A stretch of DNA of 29,316 nt. Origin: JBBDWZ01 sp050732575. GTDB lineage: Bacteria; Gemmatimonadota; Gemmatimonadetes; Longimicrobiales; RSA9. The number at the start of each line of letters is the position of its first letter. Position 1 is the first letter of the stretch. The translations under genes and the position numbers were made by a program. The DNA lies in NCBI GenBank assembly GCA_050732575.1, contig JBOHRF010000033.1:1-29316 (forward strand), in the 5' to 3' direction. The notes under the pieces were generated by a model. It was not told the origin of the DNA and did no database searches. It saw only the letters and a program-made list of their open reading frames with translations. Shown piece by piece: positions 1 through 7,153 of the stretch.

Positions 1-2
1 AG

Positions 3-79
3 CGGGAGTAACGGGCGTATCGGGCGTAACGGGCGTAACGGGCGTAACGGGCGTAACGGGCGTAGCGGGAGTATCGGGT
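3..79. repeat. 9-bp tandem array, unit cgggcgtaa
   Basis: Eight consecutive 9-bp units. Four perfect copies of cgggcgtaa lie at 21-56 and variants (cgggagtaa, cgggcgtat, cgggcgtag, cgggagtat) flank them, followed by a partial unit and an A-run. The array is the left arm of an imperfect long inverted repeat with the array at 107-205. No gene is visible in it. Confidence 0.95.
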
Positions 80-106
80 AAAAAAAGAACCTGTTATGTG
101 TCCCGC

Positions 107-205
107 ACGCCCGACACGCCCGACACGCCCGACACGCCCGACACGCCCGACACGCCCGACACGCCCGACACGCCCGACACGCCCGACACGCCCGACACGC
201 CCGTT
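107..205. repeat. 9-bp tandem array, unit acgcccgac (inverted relative to 3-79)
   Basis: Ten perfect copies of acgcccgac (107-196) and one variant, acgcccgtt. Read on the minus strand the unit is a rotation of cgggcgtgt, which matches the left array unit cgggcgtaa at 7 of 9 positions. The two arrays can therefore fold back as 7-bp helices separated by 2-nt internal loops. An open frame through the array encodes a Thr-Pro-Asp repeat, which is a by-product of the period and not a credible gene. Confidence 0.95.
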
Positions 206-242
206 ACGTCTGGAGCGGCCGCAGGCCGCGACTCCCAGCAAG

Positions 243-272
243 TTGCGGCCGCCCTTTTGCCTGGGTTAGATA
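243..272 (+). promoter_or_regulatory. possible promoter placing the transcript start at the ATG of the next gene
   Basis: A TAGATA hexamer (267-272) resembles a -10 box. TTGCGG (243-248) lies 18 bp upstream as a weak -35. The ATG at 279 begins only 6 bp after the -10 and has no Shine-Dalgarno sequence, which would suit leaderless initiation. This is motif reading by eye. Confidence 0.35.
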
Positions 273-278
273 TCGGGC

Positions 279-845
279 ATGGACGTTCTGGTGGAACTCA
301 GAGTCAACGGCGACAAGCGTACGGCGGGCATACCGGCGCACTACACGCTGCTGGAGGCGCTGCGTTACGGGCTCGGGCTGACCGGCTCCAAGCAGGGCTG
401 CGACAAAGGGGACTGCGGCGCTTGCACGGTGCTGCTGGATGGCACGCCCATTCTGTCATGCATCACACCGGCGCTGGAGGCGGAAGGTCGTGAAGTCATG
501 ACCGTGGAAGGCCTGGCACAGCGCGGTCTGCTGCATCCGCTGCAAGACGCATTCGAGCGGTTCGGCGCCGCACAATGCGGGTTCTGCACGCCCGGCATCC
601 TGATGTCGGCCCACGCGCTTCTGGAAGCGAATGCCAATCCCACGTTGGATGACATCAGGGAAGCGCTCTCCGGCAATCTCTGCCGCTGCACGGGTTATAC
701 AAAGATCTTCGACGCGGTGGCGGACGCGGCGCGCGTGACGCGAGACGCGGGAGACGTGACGCGTGACGCGAGACGCGTGACGCGGGAATTGCCGGTTGCT
801 GATTCAACCACCGCTGCTGCCGCTGATCAGGAGCGGGCAGGTTGA
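279..845 (+). CDS. 4-hydroxybenzoyl-CoA reductase-like small subunit, 2x[2Fe-2S] (HcrC/CoxS family)
   Basis: This is the electron-transfer subunit of a xanthine-oxidase-family molybdenum enzyme. The N-terminal plant-ferredoxin fold carries C41, C46, C49 and C61 (motif CDKGDCGACT). The C-terminal helical domain carries C100, C103, C135 and C137 (CGFCTPG and NLCRCTGY). These eight cysteines bind the two [2Fe-2S] clusters of the family. The body (about 150 residues) resembles HcrC. The last 40 or so residues are a repetitive VTRDA-type tail encoded by a gacgcg-rich repeat (732-777) and look like a recent repeat-driven extension. The start is ATG 279, which has no Shine-Dalgarno but a possible leaderless promoter. 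The stop overlaps the TTG start of the large subunit (TTGA), so the two are translationally coupled. The FAD subunit is not adjacent but at 8990. The exact aromatic substrate is unknown. Confidence 0.88.
   Translation: MDVLVELRVNGDKRTAGIPAHYTLLEALRYGLGLTGSKQGCDKGDCGACTVLLDGTPILSCITPALEAEGREVMTVEGLAQRGLLHPLQDAFERFGAAQCGFCTPGILMSAHALLEANANPTLDDIREALSGNLCRCTGYTKIFDAVADAARVTRDAGDVTRDARRVTRELPVADSTTAAAADQERAG
732..777 (+). repeat. 18-bp direct repeat inside the coding sequence
   Basis: Positions 732-749 and 760-777 are identical over 18 bp and sit in a wider gacgcg/gtgacgcg-rich stretch (about 721-786). It encodes the VTRDA-like C-terminal tail of the iron-sulfur subunit, beyond the conserved fold. 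Confidence 0.85.
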
Positions 846-3280
846 GGCCGGAAGAGCTGCGCGAGAAGCAGGTGCAGAATGCGCTGGCGCCTGAAGAGTT
901 GGCCGAGCTGGTGGATCAGCTGGTCGTGATCGGTGGGCGCCATCGCAAAGTGGACGGCACCGGCAAGGTTACGGGCAGCGCAGTCTACACGGATGACCTG
1001 GTGCTGCCGGGTATGTTGCATGGCAAGATCCTGCGCTCACCACATCCACACGCACGCATCATCGCCATCGATACCACACTGGCCGATGCGTTCCCGGGTG
1101 TGCACGCCGTGGTCACGGGCAAAGAGATGGCCGTGGCCTATGGCATCATTCCCTGGACGCGCGATGAGTATCCGCTGTGCGTGGACAAGGTGCGCTACAT
1201 CGGTGATGGTGTTGCCGCAGTGGCCGCCATCGATGAAGAAACGGCACAACACGCACTCGACCTGATCCGCGTCGAATACGAAATCCTGCCGCCCTTCCTG
1301 GATCCAGAAGAAGCATTGCATCCGGGCGAGCGGGAGACCATCCACGAAGCGGACAAGCCCGGTCGCAACGGCAACATCACGAAACACGTGCGCCTCGAGT
1401 TTGGCGACGTGGATAGGCTGCTGGGCGAGAGTGCGGTCGTCATTGAAGGCGAATACTTCTTTGAAGGCACGACGCACACACCCATCGAACCGCACTGCGC
1501 AGTCGGCGTCTACGATCCGGCCGGCAAGCTGACCGTCTGGTCGGCTACGCAAGTGCCGCATTACCTGCAACGCGAGTTGGCGCGCGTGCTGGATGTGGAT
1601 GTAGCGCGTGTGCGCGTGGTACAGCCGGCCGTGGGCGGCGCCTTTGGTGGCAAGTCCGAGCCGTTCGATCTGGAATTCTGTGTGGCCAAACTGGCCATGA
1701 AGAGCGGCCGGCCGGTCAAGATCCTGTACACGCGCGAAGAAGTGTTCTACGCGCATCGCGGCCGGCACCCCATGAAGATGCGCTACCGCACGGGCGCATC
1801 GCCCGAGGGCAGGATCAAAGCTGTGGATGGCAACATCCTGATCGACGGCGGCGCGTATGCATCGTTTGGACTGGTCACCACGTATTACAGCGGCCAGCTG
1901 CTTTCCGCGCCCTACGAATTTCAGTCGTATCGCTTCGACTCCACACGCGTCTATACCAACAAGCCGGCCTGCGGACCCAAACGCGGTCACGGCAGTGTGC
2001 AGCCGCGCTTTGCCTTCGAGGTGCAACTAGACAAGTTGGCGGAAGCGTTGAACCTCGATCCCATGGAGCTGCGGCGGCGCAATTACCTGGGTGAGAACAA
2101 GCGCACCATCAACGAGCTGCGCGTAACCTCCAATGGGTTTCTGCGCTGCCTGGAGGCCGTCGAACGGGCCAGTGAATGGAAGCAGAAGTTCCGGCGCCTG
2201 CCGTACGGTCGGGGACTGGGCGTAGCCGGCTCGTGCTACATTTCGGGCACCAACTATCCCATCTACCCGAACGAGATGCCACAGGCCGCCATCCAGATCC
2301 AGATCGAGCGGTCGGGGCGCGTGACCGTGCTGACCGGCGCATCAGAGATCGGCCAGGGCTCGGACAGCGTGGTCGCTTACATCGCCGCCGAAGAGTTGGG
2401 TGTGCCGCTCGAGTACGTGCGTGTGTTTTCGGCCGACACTGACCTCGTGCCCGTCGATCTGGGCGCCTATTCATCGCGCGAGACGTTCATGGTGGGCAAT
2501 GCCTGCCTGGATGCAGGGCGGAAATTGAAAGCAGCAATCCAGAACACGATCGCCGAAGCCTGGAGTGTGGCACCCGCGCAGATTGCACTGGCCGGCGGCT
2601 GGGCCTTCGACGCGCGCGATTCCAGCCACCGCATCCCCATCAGCGAAGCATTCAACCTGGCGGAAGCGAAGCTGGGGCCGCTGGCGGCCGTGGGCTCGTA
2701 CAACACGCCCAAGGATGTTCATGGCACCTACCGGGGCGGTACAATCGGAGCATCGCCTGCCTATTCGTTCACTGCGCACATCGCACAGGTCGAGGTGGAA
2801 CCGGAAAGCGGATTCGTGCGCATCGACAAGATCTGGATAGCGCACGATTGCGGACGTGCACTCAATCCTGTACTGGTGGAAGGTCAGATGGAGGGCTCCA
2901 CCTACATGGGCGCCGCCGAAGCGCTCATGGAGGAGCAAATCTTCAAGGATGCAGAGCAGGGCCGCGCCGGTTTGCATAACGCGCCATCCTTGCTGGACTA
3001 TCGCATTCCAACATCACTGGACTCACCACTGATGGAATCGCTGATCATCGAGAGCATCGATCCGGAAGGTCCCTACGGCGCCAAGGAAGCGGGTGAGGGT
3101 CCGCTACACTCGTCGATTCCGGCGATTGCCAACGCGATCTTCGATGCTGTGGGTTTGCGCATGGACTCATTGCCGTTCTCGCCGCCGCGTGTGTGGCGGG
3201 CGTTGCAGGATGCGGGCGCTCGCGAACGGTGGGAGCGAGCCAGATCTGGTTGGTCGAACCGGGATGTAGCGGCCGATTAG
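842..3280 (+). CDS. 4-hydroxybenzoyl-CoA reductase-like large subunit, molybdopterin-binding (HcrA-like)
   Basis: Catalytic molybdenum subunit, 812 aa. An alpha/beta hammerhead domain begins near residue 30 (VDGTGKVTGSAVYTDDL), followed by the molybdopterin domains. VGGAFGGK is at 264-271, GASEIGQGS near 499, and GAKEAGEGP places the expected catalytic glutamate at E752. The segment YTNKPACGPKRGHGS closely follows the HcrA pattern rather than xanthine dehydrogenase or CO dehydrogenase, so a CoA-thioester aromatic reductase-like enzyme is favoured. The start is TTG 842, supported by AGGAG at 829-833 with 8-nt spacing and by stop/start overlap with the small subunit. An N-terminal extension of about 28 residues precedes the conserved domain. 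It is expected to be cytoplasmic, working with the 279 and 8990 products. Substrate and direction (reduction or oxidation) are inferred only. Confidence 0.85.
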   Translation: MRPEELREKQVQNALAPEELAELVDQLVVIGGRHRKVDGTGKVTGSAVYTDDLVLPGMLHGKILRSPHPHARIIAIDTTLADAFPGVHAVVTGKEMAVAYGIIPWTRDEYPLCVDKVRYIGDGVAAVAAIDEETAQHALDLIRVEYEILPPFLDPEEALHPGERETIHEADKPGRNGNITKHVRLEFGDVDRLLGESAVVIEGEYFFEGTTHTPIEPHCAVGVYDPAGKLTVWSATQVPHYLQRELARVLDVDVARVRVVQPAVGGAFGGKSEPFDLEFCVAKLAMKSGRPVKILYTREEVFYAHRGRHPMKMRYRTGASPEGRIKAVDGNILIDGGAYASFGLVTTYYSGQLLSAPYEFQSYRFDSTRVYTNKPACGPKRGHGSVQPRFAFEVQLDKLAEALNLDPMELRRRNYLGENKRTINELRVTSNGFLRCLEAVERASEWKQKFRRLPYGRGLGVAGSCYISGTNYPIYPNEMPQAAIQIQIERSGRVTVLTGASEIGQGSDSVVAYIAAEELGVPLEYVRVFSADTDLVPVDLGAYSSRETFMVGNACLDAGRKLKAAIQNTIAEAWSVAPAQIALAGGWAFDARDSSHRIPISEAFNLAEAKLGPLAAVGSYNTPKDVHGTYRGGTIGASPAYSFTAHIAQVEVEPESGFVRIDKIWIAHDCGRALNPVLVEGQMEGSTYMGAAEALMEEQIFKDAEQGRAGLHNAPSLLDYRIPTSLDSPLMESLIIESIDPEGPYGAKEAGEGPLHSSIPAIANAIFDAVGLRMDSLPFSPPRVWRALQDAGARERWERARSGWSNRDVAAD

Positions 3281-3373
3281 ATGGTCGAACGGGTAGCTGA
3301 GTACAGAACGGAACTGCGGAACTTCGGATTGCCACCACAAGCATGGTGTCCGTCATCGGGCTGAGGAATCGGC

Positions 3374-4054
3374 ATGGTCACTGCTGGCGCTCCTGGCTTC
3401 CGGATCCTGGCCGCACCAGCGCGGCTGCATCCTGATGTGATCGCAAGCTTCAATGGCATGGCAGCCTCGAACCTGGCTGATGCCATGGGCCGCTTCCATT
3501 TCATGGACCCTGGCATGCGGGCGCGCGGTGTCCTGCCCTTGTGCGGACTGGCCGTGACCGTGTGTTGTCGGCCCGCGGACAATTTGATGGTGCACAAGGC
3601 CGTGCAGTATGCGGAGCCGGGCGATGTCATCGTGGTCAATACGTGCGGCAACACGACTAGCGCGGTGTTCGGCGAGCTGATGTGCCGCGCTGCAGTGGCC
3701 AAGGGTCTGGGCGGCATCGTTGTCGATGGCGCTATTCGCGACATTGAAGCGATCCGTCAGCTGGGACTGCCGGCGTTCAGCCGCACCGTGAGTGCCGGTG
3801 GTTGTGACAAGGACGGCCCGGGCGAGATCAACGTGCCCATCAGTTGCGGTGGCACTGTAGTGGCCGCGGGCGACATCGTGGTAGGCGATGCCGATGGTGT
3901 GGTGGTCGTACCGCGCGAGCAGGCAACGGAAGTGCTCGAGCAGGTGAAGCTGCTTATGGAGCGCGAGCAGAAACGCATTGCCGAAATCGATGCGGGCGGC
4001 CTGTTCCGTCCTGATGTCGATGCGCTGCTGCGCGAAAAGGGCATCATCGAGTGA
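3374..4054 (+). CDS. RraA/HMG-CHA aldolase family protein
   Basis: 226 aa with the RraA-like fold: GELMCRAAVAKG at about 100-111 and VVDGAIRDIEAI at 117-128. The GE pair and R122-D123 correspond to the residues that, in 4-hydroxy-4-methyl-2-oxoglutarate / 4-carboxy-4-hydroxy-2-oxoadipate aldolases, bind the metal and pyruvyl group. Those enzymes split C6-C7 oxo-acids to pyruvate plus pyruvate or oxaloacetate and also decarboxylate oxaloacetate. RraA itself (the RNase E regulator) lacks part of this site, so an aldolase role is favoured here. ATG 3374 is preceded by GAGGA (3363-3367). The stop overlaps the GTG of the transporter (GTGA). The context of a carboxylate transporter and hydratase pair fits degradation of a branched di- or tricarboxylate. 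Confidence 0.82.
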   Translation: MVTAGAPGFRILAAPARLHPDVIASFNGMAASNLADAMGRFHFMDPGMRARGVLPLCGLAVTVCCRPADNLMVHKAVQYAEPGDVIVVNTCGNTTSAVFGELMCRAAVAKGLGGIVVDGAIRDIEAIRQLGLPAFSRTVSAGGCDKDGPGEINVPISCGGTVVAAGDIVVGDADGVVVVPREQATEVLEQVKLLMEREQKRIAEIDAGGLFRPDVDALLREKGIIE

Positions 4055-5367
4055 AGTTGCACACGCGCATCCTGATCGGGCTGGTCACGGGCGCGGCCAT
4101 CGGCACGGTTGCCAAGTTGCCGAACGCGGCCTGGCTGGAGCGCACGGTGCTGATCGCCGAGCCGGTGGGCACGGCCTTCATCCGGTTGATCACGATGGTG
4201 ATGGTGCCGCTGGTCGTGGCCAGCCTGTTCGTAGGCGTGGCATCGTTGGGCGACGTACGACGGCTGGGCCGCATGGGCGGCAAGACACTGGGCTACTTCC
4301 TGGGCACGACCATCATTGCCGCCACCATCGGCACGACGCTGGCCACACTGCTGCGCGTGGGTGCGCTGGACGATGCCGGACGCACGGCGTTGCTGGCGCC
4401 CTTTCAAAGTGCAGGCGCAGCACTGGTAATCGCCGCGCCACCCACGCTCGTCCAAACGCTGCTGGCCATGATCCCGCAGAACCCTTTTGCCGCAGCCGCG
4501 CAGGCGGATTTGCTGCCCCTCATTGTTGCCGTGTGCATCTTCGCCGCCGCAGCCACTGTCATCCGTGCAGATCGCCGGCTCGCGTTGCTGGCTTTCTTCG
4601 AAGCGGTCAATGACGTCTGCATCATTGTGCTGGGCTGGCTGATGCGGTTGGCGCCTCTGGGCGTGCTCGTGCTGGTGGCAGCCGTGGTGGCCCGCTCGGG
4701 CCTCGACCTGCTGCAGAGCCTGGCCCTCTATGCGATTACGGTGGTAGTGGCGCTCGCACTGCACGCAGCTGTCACGTTCGTGCCCGTGCTGCGCATGGGT
4801 GTGCACATGGGCGTGCAAAGTTTCTTGCGCGCGGTCTCCGATGCACTGCTCCTGGCTTTTTCAACGGCATCATCCGCGGCCACACTGCCGGTCAGCATGG
4901 CCGCTGCACGCAACCGGCTCGGCGTGCCCCATCACATCGTCGCGTTCGTACTGCCGGCCGGTGCCACCGTCAACAAGAATGGCGCCGCCGTCTACAAGGC
5001 GGTCACGGCTGTTATGATTGCGCGCTTGTATGGTGTTGAGCTGGGTGCGCCCGAACTCGTGACCATCGTGTTTGCATCCACCATGGCCGCGTTCGCGGGC
5101 GCTGGTGTGCCGGGCAGTTCGCTGGTCACCACACTCATCGTGTTGAACGCCATTGGACTGGGTGCGCAGGCCGCGGCTGCCGTGGCGCTGGTGGCTGGAA
5201 TCGATCGCCCGCTCGACATGTGCCGCACTACCATCAACACACTGGGCAACCTGGTGGGCACAGCGTGGATCGCCCGTTCGGAGCGCGGCGCTGTTACGGA
5301 GGGTGCGGGCGTAGGCGCGGATTTGCGGACCGCTGGCGCTCCGGTGCCGAGCGGCGTTACGGAATAG
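4051..5367 (+). CDS. dicarboxylate/amino acid:cation symporter (DAACS/SLC1 family)
   Basis: A 438-aa inner-membrane carrier with the alternating hydrophobic profile of the GltP/DctA family. The HP1 motif STASSAATLP is at 271-280, the HP2 motif GAGVPGSS at 350-357, and the TM8 substrate motif at 385-400 (D389, R392, T393, N396). R392 corresponds to the arginine that pairs with a substrate side-chain carboxylate in glutamate/aspartate carriers, so an acidic substrate is likely. The TM7 motif, usually NMDGT, is NKNGA here (308-312), replacing a cation-binding aspartate with asparagine. N400 also stands where archaeal homologues have an aspartate. The coupling ion may therefore be altered. The GTG start overlaps the aldolase stop, and the hydratase starts 4 nt after this stop, so this is one operon. 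Confidence 0.88.
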   Translation: MKLHTRILIGLVTGAAIGTVAKLPNAAWLERTVLIAEPVGTAFIRLITMVMVPLVVASLFVGVASLGDVRRLGRMGGKTLGYFLGTTIIAATIGTTLATLLRVGALDDAGRTALLAPFQSAGAALVIAAPPTLVQTLLAMIPQNPFAAAAQADLLPLIVAVCIFAAAATVIRADRRLALLAFFEAVNDVCIIVLGWLMRLAPLGVLVLVAAVVARSGLDLLQSLALYAITVVVALALHAAVTFVPVLRMGVHMGVQSFLRAVSDALLLAFSTASSAATLPVSMAAARNRLGVPHHIVAFVLPAGATVNKNGAAVYKAVTAVMIARLYGVELGAPELVTIVFASTMAAFAGAGVPGSSLVTTLIVLNAIGLGAQAAAAVALVAGIDRPLDMCRTTINTLGNLVGTAWIARSERGAVTEGAGVGADLRTAGAPVPSGVTE

Positions 5368-5371
5368 ACTC

Positions 5372-6631
5372 GTGGGCGGACGGACCATCAGCGAGAAGAT
5401 CCTGTCGGCGCACTGCGGTGGTGACGCGCGCTCGGGAGACATTGTTGTATGCGCGGTCGATCTGGTTTTGGGCACCGATGCATCGACACCTATGGCCATC
5501 GACTATTTCCAGCGTATGGAAGGCGTTCGCCTTTTCGATCCTGCACGTGTGTTGTTTGCGCTCGATCATTACGCACCGCCCACATCTTCCCATACCATCG
5601 CGTTGCATGAACGGGTGCGCGCTTTTGCGCAACACCACGGTGCCGAGCTGCGTGAAGTGGGGGAGGGCATCAGTCATCAGATCGTATCCGAGCTGGGGCG
5701 CGTGTTGCCGGGCCATCTGGTGATTGGCGCGGACAGCCACACAGTCACCTGTGGCGCGCTCAACGTGTTTGCGACCGGCGTTGGTTCGTCGGACCTGGCC
5801 GCCGCAATGATCGCGGGTCAGGTCTGGTTGCGCGTGCCCGAAAGCATAAGGGTCGAACTCACGGGCACGTGTGCGGAAGGTCTGAGCGCCAAAGACATTG
5901 CGCTCGAGTTGTTGCGGCTGATCGGAGGCGAGGGCGCCAGCTACTGTACCATCGAGTTCCACGGGCCCACACTCTCCGATTTGAGCATCGACGATCGCAT
6001 GGTGCTGTGCAACCTGACCGTCGAGATGGGTGCCAAAGCCGCCATCTTCCCGTTCGATGACGTGACCCGTGCCTATCTCGAGCCGCGTTCGGACCGGCCG
6101 TTCGGTGCTGTGGCTGCCGATAAAGATGCGCGCTACGTGCGCGAGATCGGGCTGGCTGTATCCAGGCTGTCGCCGCGCATCGCGCTGCCCCATGCGCCCG
6201 ATCGCGTGTTCCCGCTCGAACATGCGCTGGGCACGCCCGTGCACATGGTTTTCATTGGCACGTGCGCGGGCGGACGGGTGTCCGACTTTCACGTGGCCCT
6301 CGCCGTGCTCGAGCGTGCCGGTGGGCGCGTTGCGCCGGATGTGCAGCTGGTGCTCACACCGGCCTCACGCGAAGTGTACGTGTGCCTGCGCGAGGATGGC
6401 TCACTGGCCAAATTCCAGGCCATGGGTGCTATCGTGACCCTGCCGGGCTGCGGCGCCTGTTGTGGTACCAGCGGCGTGATCCCCGGTGATGGCATGAATG
6501 TCATCTCGACCGCGAATCGCAACTTCAAGGCGCGCATGGGCAACGCCACCGCCGCCATCTATCTGGCGTCAGCCGAGGCCTGTGCGGCTGCGGCTGCGAC
6601 CGGCCGGGTCACGGACCCGCGGCTGTTTTGA
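5372..6631 (+). CDS. aconitase/3-isopropylmalate dehydratase-like large subunit (LeuC/HacA/DmdA type)
   Basis: A 419-aa [4Fe-4S] hydro-lyase subunit. GADSHTVTCGALNVFATGVGSSD (about 119-141) is the family hallmark. Cluster ligands are C298 (FIGTCAGGR), C360 and C363 (LPGCGACC), and STANRNFKARMG is near 379-390. The usual GSCTNGR around the first ligand is changed to GTCAGGR. Length matches the stand-alone HacA/LeuC2 class. The GTG start at 5372 follows a weak GGA (5361-5363). No leuA or leuB is near; instead the pair sits with an aldolase-family protein and a carboxylate carrier, so a substrate other than isopropylmalate is likely (citraconate-, dimethylmaleate- or oxalomesaconate-like are options). 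The small subunit begins 1 nt after the stop. Confidence 0.85.
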   Translation: MGGRTISEKILSAHCGGDARSGDIVVCAVDLVLGTDASTPMAIDYFQRMEGVRLFDPARVLFALDHYAPPTSSHTIALHERVRAFAQHHGAELREVGEGISHQIVSELGRVLPGHLVIGADSHTVTCGALNVFATGVGSSDLAAAMIAGQVWLRVPESIRVELTGTCAEGLSAKDIALELLRLIGGEGASYCTIEFHGPTLSDLSIDDRMVLCNLTVEMGAKAAIFPFDDVTRAYLEPRSDRPFGAVAADKDARYVREIGLAVSRLSPRIALPHAPDRVFPLEHALGTPVHMVFIGTCAGGRVSDFHVALAVLERAGGRVAPDVQLVLTPASREVYVCLREDGSLAKFQAMGAIVTLPGCGACCGTSGVIPGDGMNVISTANRNFKARMGNATAAIYLASAEACAAAAATGRVTDPRLF

Positions 6632-6632
6632 C

Positions 6633-7142
6633 ATGCAGCAAACGTTGGAGGGCCGCGTCCGCCGATTGGGTGATGACATCAACACGGACTACATCATCAC
6701 GTCGGCGCGCAAGCGCGAGACACTGGATGAATCCGTGCTCAAGCAATACTTGCTGGAAACCGTGGATCCCACCTTTGCGGCGTCCGTATTAGCGGGCGAC
6801 ATTTTGGTAGCGGGCCGCAACTTTGGCTGCGGCTCGGCCATGGAGATTGCCGTGACCGTATTGCTGGCCGCGGGCATTCCTGCGGTCGTGGCGAGCAGTT
6901 TTGCCCGCTCGTTCTATCGCAATGCCATCAACAACGGCTTGCTGCCCGTGCAGTGCGACACCGGAATGTTGTCAGAAGGAGATCATATTTCGATCCGGAT
7001 GCAGGCAGAAGGGATCGTGGTAACCAATCGATCCACGGATCAGACGGACAGCGCAGCGGCACTCCCACCCTTCGCCATGCAGATGGTTATGGCCGGCGGT
7101 CTCGTGCCGTACATTCGGCGATACGCCGGCTTTGCTCGCTGA
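6633..7142 (+). CDS. aconitase/3-isopropylmalate dehydratase-like small subunit (LeuD/DmdB type)
   Basis: A 169-aa swivel-domain partner of the preceding subunit. It contains DDINTDYIITSARKR (14-28) and GRNFGCGS (61-68), then VVASSFARSFYRNAINNGLLPV (85-106). In the family the active loop reads GCGSSREHA; here it is GCGSAMEIA (65-73). The catalytic serine position is kept (S68), but the arginine that holds a substrate carboxylate is a methionine (M70), which points to a different substrate. ATG 6633 lies 1 nt after the stop of the large subunit; an in-frame upstream extension overlaps that gene and is not credible. The gene ends 11 nt before a convergent kelch gene. Confidence 0.84.
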   Translation: MQQTLEGRVRRLGDDINTDYIITSARKRETLDESVLKQYLLETVDPTFAASVLAGDILVAGRNFGCGSAMEIAVTVLLAAGIPAVVASSFARSFYRNAINNGLLPVQCDTGMLSEGDHISIRMQAEGIVVTNRSTDQTDSAAALPPFAMQMVMAGGLVPYIRRYAGFAR

Positions 7143-7153
7143 TGCGCCTGGCA

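Noticed and set aside
3..205. CRISPR-like array
   Set aside because: Units are 9 bp with no spacers and no cas genes are present.
98..493. 131-codon plus-strand reading frame with a Thr-Pro-Asp repeat
   Set aside because: It is the 9-bp array read in frame, then the iron-sulfur gene in the wrong frame; no ribosome site or family motif.
5372..7142. Leucine biosynthesis isomerase (leuC-leuD) in the strict sense
   Set aside because: No leuA/leuB nearby and active-site residues differ; kept as a family-level call only.
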